From Lewinellaceae bacterium (GTDB taxonomy: Bacteria; Bacteroidota; Bacteroidia; Chitinophagales; Saprospiraceae): a stretch of 64,000 nucleotides of DNA. Below the pieces are notes generated by a model. It was not told the DNA's origin. It made no database searches and saw only the letters and a list, made by a program, of their open reading frames with translations. Location: NCBI GenBank assembly GCA_020636095.1, contig JACJYN010000002.1, positions 62,001 through 126,000 on the forward strand. Direction: 5' to 3'. This document shows positions 1-7,099 of the stretch, piece by piece. The position numbers were made by a program, and so were the translations under genes. Position 1 is the first letter of the stretch, and each line of letters starts with the position of its first letter.

Positions 1-3000
1 ACTAAACTGGATACAGCTACCAGATGGATCGAGGGCAGTTAAAGTAAAACTACCATCATTTCCACTACAAGTACTTGGATTTGTTTCCGCGACTGCTGTG
101 ATTTGGCCTACCGGGTCAGTACGGATCAATACATTTTTAGTGATGGTGTTTACACAACCATCTTTGGAGACTGTCAACGTAACAGGAATATTTTCCGACC
201 CTTCATCTGTAGCAAACGAAGCGGTGGCTGAAATGCCAAAGTCGTTTTGTGGCGTACCTTGTGGGCTAAAATTCCAAGAATAAATGGCTCCTGCTCCGGC
301 ATTCGTAGCGGTAAAAGTGATGGGGTCATCTTCACAACGTGTACCGGTAAAGGTGAAGTCGGTTGCGGGTAATGGCGTCACTACCACTGTCACATTATCC
401 GTATCTGTACAACCATTGCTATCGGTGACAGTAACCGTATACGTAGTGGTAGTGGTGGGAGAAACCGTTTGGGTAGCACCTGCACCCAAGCCATTGTCCC
501 AGTTGAAAGTATAGGTGGGTGCCCCATCCGCAGCACTCGCCGTGAGGGTTGTAGATTCCCCTTCACAAATGGTAATATTTGAACCGCCGGCATTAGCAAC
601 AGGTATTGGATTAATGGTTATAGTCACTACATTAGAAGCTACCCAGGGGCAGTTGCCACGACGAGCTCTACGGCGATATTGAGTAGTAGTTACTAAAGAA
701 GGAGGGTCATAATTGAACCCGGTGGCATTAGTGCCTACCAGAAGTACCCAAGCCCCGGATGTGCCTTGTCTTGTCTGCCATTGATATTCGATTGTCCCAA
801 AACAGCCGCCTGTAGCTGCCGGGCCGCCGATTGGATCGGGATTGCCTGAACCGCAAAACTCCTGATTGGCACTGATCGTATTGACCGAGATGTTTTCTAC
901 TACAGTCTTTGTAACTACATTGGAAATCTTCCAAGGTGTACATGGGCTGCGCCTTGCTGTTCGGCGGAATTGAGTAGTTGTACTAATCGCTGGCGGATCA
1001 TAATTCAGGCCATTAGCTGTAGCTGGCAGCCATGCCCAAGCCGACCATTGATTGGTAGTACAATCATATTCACGGCTCTGCCAACGGTATTGGATAGTAC
1101 CCCCTGAACCACCGGATGGATTCGTTAAGCTTGCGATCTCTGCCGGGTCATAGCCACCACATTGCTCTTCATCGCTGCCTATTGTACCTGGATCAGAGAA
1201 TGGATCAACCACTGTGATCGTTACTTGAGCCGTACCGGTACATCCATCTGGTGTTGTGCCGGTAACGGTATAAGTCGTAGTTGCCGTTGGGCTAACATCC
1301 ACACTTGCACCTGTCAAGTTTCCTGGAACCCATACAAAGGTAGTACCAGTAATATCACTACTTGCTGTTAAAGTATTAGTAGTTCCTGTACAGATAGTAG
1401 CAGCACCTGTTGCTGTAATAACTGGACCAGGGTTGACGGTGATGGTCACCACATTAGACCCTGCCCACGGGCAAGTGCCTCTGCGGGCTAAACGGCGGTA
1501 TTGGGTGGTAGTAGTAACTACAGGAGGATTATAATTCAAGCCGGTAGCCCCTGATACATTCGTCCATGCACCAGATGTACCCGGGCGGCTTTGCCACTGG
1601 TAGGTGATAGTACCAAAGCAGCCGCCTGTTGCGCCTGCGCCTCCTATAGATGCGGGGTCACCAGAGCCACAGAAACTCTGATCGGCACTAATAGTGCCGG
1701 CATCCGTTATATTTTCCGTTACGGTTTTTCGTACAACATTTGAATTGAGCCAGGAGGTGCAAGGTGCATTTCTTGCCTGGCGGCGGAACTCGGTAGTAAC
1801 CGTAATTGCGCCAGGGTTGTAGGTAGCTGCTGTAGCACCGCTAATGGTTGTCCAGCCGCCATAGCTGCCCGTGCCGCAGTCGTACTGCCGCTGCTGCCAG
1901 CGGTAGGCCGTGCTGCCGAAGCAACCGCCTGCCGGAGTGGCACTGCTACTAATCACTACAGGGTTGTAGCCGCCGCAAGCTTCCTCATCGCCGCTGATGC
2001 TGCCACCGGTGGAATAGTTTTCAACTATTGTTTTACGAACGATATTAGAATATAGCCACGGGCAACCATTACGACGAGCCAGTCGGCGGTATTCCGTAGT
2101 GCTGCTAATGGCTGGTGGATCGTAGTTAGCTACATTAGAACTTCCAATATTGCTCCAACCACCGAAACTACTTGTTGCGCAATCATATTGCCGTTGTTGC
2201 CAAATGTAGATAACAGTACCGCCACTACCTCCGGTTGCGGCAGTGCCTGTGATCACAGCAGGGTCATAGCCGCCACATTGCTCTTCCGGGCCGCTTAATG
2301 TACCTGCATTCGTCACATTATCAACTCCTGTTATGACTACATCTGGCAGGTTTTTCGGGCAATCCGTATCCCCCCAACGCACCCAGAGATCATAGGTGCC
2401 AGGTGCCAAATTATTGATGGTTAAGCTTCCAGCATCATCGGCACTGGAATAAGGATAGGTGCTTCCCCCGTCGATGCTAAAAGCAATAGTACTACGGCTA
2501 GGTTCATCGGGGAAAGTGAAGGTAATGGTACCGTCGTCTTGATCGCAAGAAGCATTTGTGCGAGTAGCTGTAGCAGTAGGCTCTGCCAATATTGTCACTA
2601 CTGTTGTATTGGAAGCTACCCAGGGGCAAGTGCCACGGCGAGCTAATCGGCGGTATTGAGTGGTCGTAATTACCACTGGCGGGTTATAATTCAAACCGGT
2701 AAAACCACTGATATTGCTCCAACCAGGGTAAGTGCCATCAGGATTTTGTACCCGGTGCTGCCATTGATACTGGATGGAGGCATCACAGCCTCCGGAGGCG
2801 GCTGTACCGGTGATGGCCGCTGGATCGTAGGGGCCGCAATCTTCTTCCTCGCCAGTTATGCTGCCGGCATTGGTAATGTTTTCTACAACGGTTTTTGTGA
2901 TCGCGTTTGAAGTCAACCAGCTACCACAATCCTGTCGCTTTGCCTGACGGCGGTATTGAGTCGTTTTAGTAATAGCAGTCGGGTTGTAACTAGCACTTGT

Positions 3001-4320
3001 CGCGCCAGAAATGGTTTGCCATGCACTGTAAGCCGCCCCACAATCTTTATCTCTTTTCTGCCAGCGGTATTCAATGGGGCTGCCACTGCCGCCGCTTGGC
3101 AGTTGGGTGTTGGAAATATTGGAGGGATTATATCCTCCGCACTGAGATTGATTGCCGCTGATAGTGCCCGGGTTAGTGAGGTCTACACAAACAGGAGCAG
3201 CACTCAGACAAATTGAAGAGGGAGTTAAAGATTCTCGATTGCCGCCTCCATTACAGTGCTGAAATCTGATTCTATCGACCCCATTCGGCAAATTGAATGT
3301 ACCAAAATCAGTGAAAATGGTATAGGCTATTCTACATTCGTCAGGAAGGTCATCAGTACAATTAGATTCTGCAACAATATTTCCGTTTTTAAAGAACTGA
3401 ATTTTAAACCGCTCTGCCACTTGGTCTTGCCCAATCCGGGAACAAGAAGCATCATAAGCAACCAATTCATCGATACTAACTATAATAGGGCCACTGCCAA
3501 ATGTCCCGGCGGGCAAATTAACATCAAAAAAATTTAAAAACCCTGAACCAGCATTTGAAGTAAATATTTCGTAGGGGCTCACTGCAGTGCAGCCACTATT
3601 TAGGGTGGTGATACCGGCATCCCATGTCCAGTTGCTGCTGCTACAACTAGGGGTTGGAGGGAGCGTGTTGTCTGTATTTGTACAAACAGTTGAACTGCCA
3701 CCACCACCGCTACCGCCAATTGTAACACATACATCATCCACATAGGTCTCTCCAGAGGAATTGACGTCCCGGAAAAACCAAACCTTGGCATAACTCGTAC
3801 CGCTGGGCGCTGTACCGGATAAAGAATACTGTACAAAGGAACTAGTTTGGTTAATGCTTTGGGTGGTATTGGGCGTGATCTCATTGTCACTGCTGTCGAA
3901 ATAATCGACGCCGAAGCCTACCCAGTCGCCGGAAGTAGCGCTTTTGGCGTACGCCGTCATAGAAAAGGACTCTCCGGCGGTCAAGCTAACTATCTGTTCT
4001 GTATACGAACCAGAATTATTCAGATGCAGGGCTCGGGAGCCGCTACGGACATTAGAGCTATTGGACGTGATGGTTGAACCGCTGAATAAACTCCAGTTTG
4101 CCGAACCGCTTTCAAAGCCCGGGTTAGCCACCAGGTTTCCGGTGCAGGACTGCCCAGATGCCACGTTGGCGAATGCCCCTACTAATAGGTAGAGGGAAAG
4201 GACTCTGAAGAAATGATGGGAAATGGACTTAAGACAAGTAGAAAGGTTTGTGCTATTCGTTTTCATAAATTGTGACTGGATAGAACGCACTAAACCAAAT
4301 AAATGGTTAGTAGAACTCAT
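1..4320 (-). CDS. Giant exported repeat-rich surface protein (5' part, runs off left edge)
   Basis: The frame is open from the ATG at 4320 to the window edge, about 1440 codons. An alternative start at 4266 (MKTNSTNL) gives a cleaner signal peptide ending near NVASGQSC. After the signal comes a lectin/CBM-like beta-sandwich (NLVANPGFES ... ETYVDDVCV), then a region that may be a fibronectin- or CUB-like domain. Seven copies of a roughly 85-100-residue module follow (CGGYDPA ... YRWQ ... TTQYRRLARR ... SNVVTKT). They are interspersed with SprB-like (SCDQDDGTITF) and Ig/PKD-like (TYTVTVTDSNGCTD) domains. Such proteins in Bacteroidota are usually type IX secretion cargo or adhesins. The C-terminal sorting domain would lie outside the window, so that route is inferred. 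Cysteine pairs in each module suggest disulfides and an extracellular location. Confidence 0.85.
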   Translation of the reverse strand, partial: MSSTNHLFGLVRSIQSQFMKTNSTNLSTCLKSISHHFFRVLSLYLLVGAFANVASGQSCTGNLVANPGFESGSANWSLFSGSTITSNSSNVRSGSRALHLNNSGSYTEQIVSLTAGESFSMTAYAKSATSGDWVGFGVDYFDSSDNEITPNTTQSINQTSSFVQYSLSGTAPSGTSYAKVWFFRDVNSSGETYVDDVCVTIGGSGGGGSSTVCTNTDNTLPPTPSCSSSNWTWDAGITTLNSGCTAVSPYEIFTSNAGSGFLNFFDVNLPAGTFGSGPIIVSIDELVAYDASCSRIGQDQVAERFKIQFFKNGNIVAESNCTDDLPDECRIAYTIFTDFGTFNLPNGVDRIRFQHCNGGGNRESLTPSSICLSAAPVCVDLTNPGTISGNQSQCGGYNPSNISNTQLPSGGSGSPIEYRWQKRDKDCGAAYSAWQTISGATSASYNPTAITKTTQYRRQAKRQDCGSWLTSNAITKTVVENITNAGSITGEEEDCGPYDPAAITGTAASGGCDASIQYQWQHRVQNPDGTYPGWSNISGFTGLNYNPPVVITTTQYRRLARRGTCPWVASNTTVVTILAEPTATATRTNASCDQDDGTITFTFPDEPSRSTIAFSIDGGSTYPYSSADDAGSLTINNLAPGTYDLWVRWGDTDCPKNLPDVVITGVDNVTNAGTLSGPEEQCGGYDPAVITGTAATGGSGGTVIYIWQQRQYDCATSSFGGWSNIGSSNVANYDPPAISSTTEYRRLARRNGCPWLYSNIVRKTIVENYSTGGSISGDEEACGGYNPVVISSSATPAGGCFGSTAYRWQQRQYDCGTGSYGGWTTISGATAATYNPGAITVTTEFRRQARNAPCTSWLNSNVVRKTVTENITDAGTISADQSFCGSGDPASIGGAGATGGCFGTITYQWQSRPGTSGAWTNVSGATGLNYNPPVVTTTTQYRRLARRGTCPWAGSNVVTITVNPGPVITATGAATICTGTTNTLTASSDITGTTFVWVPGNLTGASVDVSPTATTTYTVTGTTPDGCTGTAQVTITVVDPFSDPGTIGSDEEQCGGYDPAEIASLTNPSGGSGGTIQYRWQSREYDCTTNQWSAWAWLPATANGLNYDPPAISTTTQFRRTARRSPCTPWKISNVVTKTVVENISVNTISANQEFCGSGNPDPIGGPAATGGCFGTIEYQWQTRQGTSGAWVLLVGTNATGFNYDPPSLVTTTQYRRRARRGNCPWVASNVVTITINPIPVANAGGSNITICEGESTTLTASAADGAPTYTFNWDNGLGAGATQTVSPTTTTTYTVTVTDSNGCTDTDNVTVVVTPLPATDFTFTGTRCEDDPITFTATNAGAGAIYSWNFSPQGTPQNDFGISATASFATDEGSENIPVTLTVSKDGCVNTITKNVLIRTDPVGQITAVAETNPSTCSGNDGSFTLTALDPSGSCIQFS
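610..3180 (-). repeat. Seven-copy protein-coding repeat block (YRR-module)
   Basis: Seven related coding modules read on the minus strand, at roughly 3172-2880, 2880-2580, 2310-2010, 2010-1710, 1710-1450, 1195-895 and 895-610. They share the pattern CGG/CGS-Y/G-DP, Y-x-WQ, W-x-x-I/V, Y-N/D-P, TTxYRR-x-AR and C-x-W-x-x-SN. A SprB-like unit lies between copies 2 and 3 and an Ig-like unit between copies 5 and 6. Copies 5 and 7 are shorter and resemble each other most (both contain GGCFGTI and GTSGAW), so an alternating two-type duplication is likely. Confidence 0.8.
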
Positions 4321-4382
4321 AGTTGCGTAGTTGTTGTGTTATAGTGTAATGTGTTTATCTTTCAGTAATAAGTGTATTGGCT

Positions 4383-4501
4383 AAACCCGTCTGGGCTTAC
4401 CCTATATAAAGAAAGCACTATCCAGTGCTTTTGGCTCCTTGTACTGATCCAATCTGCTCTTTTCTATCGTCCAGAATAAGGAGAAGGGGCTATAAAAGCC
4501 C
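4383..4501 (-). other. Hairpin-rich leader upstream of the surface protein gene
   Basis: Three stem-loops lie upstream of the minus-strand gene: 4383-4398 (6 pairs with one G-U, 4-base loop), 4412-4431 (8 perfect pairs, 4-base loop) and 4487-4501 (5 pairs around an A/T-rich loop). They may be 5'-UTR structure or an attenuator. I do not recognise a known riboswitch family. The rest of 4502-4984 is A/T-rich and shows no gene. Confidence 0.35.
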
Positions 4502-4984
4502 AACCCTCAACAGCCTATCAGGCAAAGAAGGAAAGGTCGCAGCAAGGACCATTACGAAACTTTATTTTATAATTTACCGATAGACACCTGCATCGTATAA
4601 TCCGATGAATCTATATGGGCAGCGGTGCTTGCCTAAATCGTAGACAAAACAAAAAAAGTAATAAAGCGGAAATCAAATTTCAATTGCGGGAATGTAGAAC
4701 GAAGGTAAGGTGGAAAGAAAGTCATGTAAAGTGAAAGTGAAAATAAAAAATGGAGAACGTGACATGATAAATCTAAAAAAAACGGCAAATACTCCCTATA
4801 AAATTAATTATAAGACATTATAATGTAACATTTATTGGCTTCATTTCATTACAATCCACTACCCACAAGAGTAGTGCATTGCTAGCGTTGCTTCTTTTCA
4901 AATATTGGGAGTATAATTGCATCAGTCAAATGTTGGCAAATATCAGATACTTATGGTTTGAGGCGCTAAAGGCCAACCGGTTTA

Positions 4985-5015
4985 TTGCAACAAAAAGAAA
5001 AAAAAGGTACTTTTG
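4985..5015 (+). promoter_or_regulatory. Bacteroidota-type promoter of the response regulator gene
   Basis: TTG at 4985-4987, a 20-base spacer and TACTTTTG at 5008-5015 match the Bacteroidota consensus TTG-N17-23-TAnnTTTG. The expected transcript start is about 5022, some 28 bases before the ATG at 5050. Confidence 0.65.
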
Positions 5016-5049
5016 CCTTACCCCAATCCAGTAAACAAAACACAAACCA

Positions 5050-5670
5050 ATGCTAAAGATTGCATTCATAGAAGACTCTCCCCTTCAATTGAAAATCCTT
5101 CAGGAAAGCATTCATTTCCGGTCTGACATTCAGTGTTTGCTTGCTGTAGAAAGCGTAGAAAATTTCTGGGAGGCTTTGCCCCAACGAACAACATTAGATG
5201 TTATTTTTGTCGATATTGACCTGCCTGGCCAATCTGGAGTAGAAGCAGTTCCTTCTCTTCGAAAACGATTTCCGGAAGCAGAGATCGTGATGCTTACCCA
5301 ATTGGAGGATTCCAAATTGCTTCTACAAACGTTTCAAGGAGGCGCCACAGGGTATTTACTGAAAAATTTCCCTCTTGCAGAACTTCCACTTTTCATCACT
5401 ACCCTAATGAAAGGTGGTGCACTGATCTCCCCTCAGATGGCTCGCCATCTGATCAATTATTTTCAACCTAAACATGCAGCTACTGATACTTTGACTGCTA
5501 AGGAATTACAATTGCTACAGTTATTTTCGGACGGTTATTCGTATCAAGAAACAGCAGGCCTTTTCAACATTTCGATCGACGGAGTAAAATACCATGTCAA
5601 AAAAATTTACAGCAAACTAAATGTTAACAACAAAGTCGATGCCATTCGTGCTATTAAAAGCAACATATAG
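5050..5670 (+). CDS. NarL/LuxR-family response regulator
   Basis: A 206-residue two-domain regulator. The N-terminal receiver domain (about 1-120) has the acid pocket E8/D9, phospho-acceptor D55 in FVDIDLPGQSG, the switch residue T83 and the conserved lysine K105. The C-terminal LuxR-type helix-turn-helix (about 147-204) contains LTAKELQLLQLFSDGYS and VKYHVKKIYSKLNV. It is therefore expected to bind DNA when phosphorylated by a sensor kinase. No kinase gene is adjacent, so it is an orphan here. It is divergent from the giant surface protein gene, which is a possible but unproven target. The A-rich sequence before the ATG lacks a Shine-Dalgarno motif, as is usual in the phylum. Confidence 0.93.
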   Translation: MLKIAFIEDSPLQLKILQESIHFRSDIQCLLAVESVENFWEALPQRTTLDVIFVDIDLPGQSGVEAVPSLRKRFPEAEIVMLTQLEDSKLLLQTFQGGATGYLLKNFPLAELPLFITTLMKGGALISPQMARHLINYFQPKHAATDTLTAKELQLLQLFSDGYSYQETAGLFNISIDGVKYHVKKIYSKLNVNNKVDAIRAIKSNI

Positions 5671-6061
5671 TTCTATCCAAAAAGTTTGGTGAAAGGTAAT
5701 AAAAAAGCCCCCTATGGACTTTAATCACAAAGGAGGCACTTACAATATGTACGATAAAAAATATTCATGGCACTACCGTGTCTACGTTAATAACTCTTGC
5801 TTCAAAGCCCCTGTTTACTTTGCATAAATTCGTTTTCATGAGAGTAGTTTTTTATGATTTGTACTAGCTGTCTTATGATTCAAAAGTACCTACCTTACCT
5901 GCTTTCTTCATGGACAAATAAGTGGCATTTGTTCCCCGAAGCCTTTGAGTGAAACCGAAAACAAAAACCACTTAAAGCACTGTTTATCAATTAGTAATGC
6001 ATCTTTACATCAGAACGAGGCAAGAATCAAAAGTAGGTGTGAACAAGCGGCAGATTGAATA
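5671..6061. other. Intergenic stretch, no gene seen
   Basis: This A/T-rich sequence lies between the response regulator and the 3' end of the group II intron. I see no ORF with coding character, no tRNA and no convincing terminator. A weak GCCCCCT/AGGAGGC pairing occurs at about 5707-5736. Confidence 0.5.
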
Positions 6062-6070
6062 ATCGAGTAG

Positions 6071-6148
6071 GAGATGAGGGCGGGCGGTAGCCCGGCCTCA
6101 TCGTCCTCTCACACCACCCAGCGTACGTTTGGCGTACTGGGCGGTTCC
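6071..6148 (-). ncRNA. Group II intron domains V and VI
   Basis: On the minus strand, domain V (6148 to about 6113) reads GGAACCGCCCAGTACG, a short linker, then CGTACGCTGGGTGGT, a near-perfect hairpin of the class C type with the bulge expected in the distal stem. Domain VI (about 6102-6073) is a G/C-rich stem, GATGAGG ... CCTCATC. The reading frame of the maturase fragment continues into domain V. Confidence 0.8.
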
Positions 6149-6447
6149 TTTAAGCGTTAAACAGTAATTAGCGTGTAGGTCGTATAAACCCACCTTTGCA
6201 AACCATTCCATATTCATCGCTTCGTGGGCTTGTGGGCTGTTGGCTTTATGGTACCAGCCTTTGGATGATAAGGCCAGTAGCCAGCTTCGCCATTCCGGGA
6301 CGCCTAACTTCATAAGGAAGCGGCTTATCCCTATCGCTCTTTTGCACTGTTTGAGCCGGAAGCAGCGTATCTTACGAAGCGGTGCCCACGGCGTTCCAAC
6401 TCCTTGTCCAGTTCATCCAGTACTATGTTCGACAGTAGCGGCGATAA
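6098..6447 (-). pseudogene. ltrA: Group II intron reverse transcriptase/maturase, C-terminal fragment
   Basis: From the element border at 6447 the minus strand resumes the RT motif as LSPLLSNIVLDELDKELE and RGHRFVRYA. It then breaks exactly where the catalytic YADD should stand. After the break a shifted frame continues with CKRAIGISRFLMKLGVPEW and SSKGWYHKANSPQAHEAMN, the end of the maturase domain, and stops at 6098. RT motifs 5-7 and much of the thumb, several hundred bases, are therefore missing, and the protein is dead irrespective of the nested insertion. The fragment ends inside domain V. Confidence 0.85.
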
Positions 6448-6475
6448 CACGCCCCCCACGCAAAAGGCAACTTTG
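6448..6475 (+). repeat. Left inverted end (attP half-site) of the serine-recombinase element
   Basis: CACGCCCCCCACGCAAAAGG followed by CAACTTTG. It is the inverted copy of 8625-8652 with two mismatches in 28 bases, and is preceded by the AA core at 6446-6447. Confidence 0.85.
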
Positions 6476-6567
6476 AATTTTCAGTCGAAATTGCCTTGAA
6501 AAAGCGCGTAGAAAAAGAACGTAAGAAGCCTTGATGATTTACGCAAAAAGTATTATTTTTATGAAAA

Positions 6568-6918
6568 ATGGAAAGGTCACCAAAATCAGAACTAACCCGG
6601 CGAACCAACCGGGCGTTCAGCTTACTGAACCAGGGGTTAGCCCAAAGCCAGGTGATCAAAGAGTTAAGCGCCGAGTTTGGCGTGTCGGCCACCCAAGCTT
6701 ATCGATATGTTCAGCAAGCCAGGCAAAACCAAGGGCTTGTCCCCATCCCAGCACCCAAAGAAGTATTTACGGTCAAGTTGGCTCCCGGCTTAATAGAGCA
6801 GATAAGAAGTTTTTCTCAGGCCAAGGGTATTTCTATCAGCGGGTTAGTCAGCCAGGCACTGAAAGATTTTCTAAAACAAAAAGGGGATGGACAAGAAAAA
6901 GGACAACAAGGAGGTTGA
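6568..6918 (+). CDS. Small HTH plus ribbon-helix-helix DNA-binding protein of the mobile element
   Basis: A 116-residue protein. The N-terminal half (about 10-55) looks like a helix-turn-helix: LNQGLAQSQVIKELSAEFGV then SATQAYRYVQQAR. The C-terminal half (about 65-105) resembles a ribbon-helix-helix fold: VFTVKLAPGLIEQIRSFSQA then ISISGLVSQALKDFL. It is the first gene of the element, and its end overlaps the next gene. Small DNA-binding proteins in this position often control excision or repress the recombinase, so it could be a directionality factor or repressor. That role is inferred only from fold and location. Confidence 0.65.
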   Translation: MERSPKSELTRRTNRAFSLLNQGLAQSQVIKELSAEFGVSATQAYRYVQQARQNQGLVPIPAPKEVFTVKLAPGLIEQIRSFSQAKGISISGLVSQALKDFLKQKGDGQEKGQQGG

Positions 6919-7099
6919 ACTTAAGTTCGAGTTTGACCGCTTGTGGCCTAAAAAGTTGTCTTTGGTTTATCGCCTTCTGGTTCCCTTATTGGCCGAAGAA
7001 GAAGCCGTTTCAAGGATTCAAATAAATGATGATGAAGAGATTAGCTGCGTTATACACCAGGGTGTCTTCCGAGCAGCAGAAGGAGGCTCAAACGATTGA
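6887..7099 (+). CDS. 70-residue accessory protein of the mobile element, function unknown
   Basis: I do not recognise this protein. It is charged (N-terminus MDKKKDNKEVELKFEFD) with a short hydrophobic middle (LSLVYRLLVPLLAEEEAV). Its start overlaps the end of the upstream DNA-binding gene by 32 bases, and its end overlaps the recombinase start by 74 bases. This compact overlap suggests translational coupling of all three genes. The alternative is that the frame is open by chance. Confidence 0.5.
   Translation: MDKKKDNKEVELKFEFDRLWPKKLSLVYRLLVPLLAEEEAVSRIQINDDEEISCVIHQGVFRAAEGGSND

Noticed and set aside
1..3200. Tandem DNA repeats considered as a CRISPR array
   Set aside because: The repeats are long, diverged and lie in one open reading frame coding for protein modules.
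4441..4600. Possible riboswitch upstream of the surface protein gene
   Set aside because: Hairpins exist but I could not match them to a known riboswitch consensus (cyclic-di-GMP considered).
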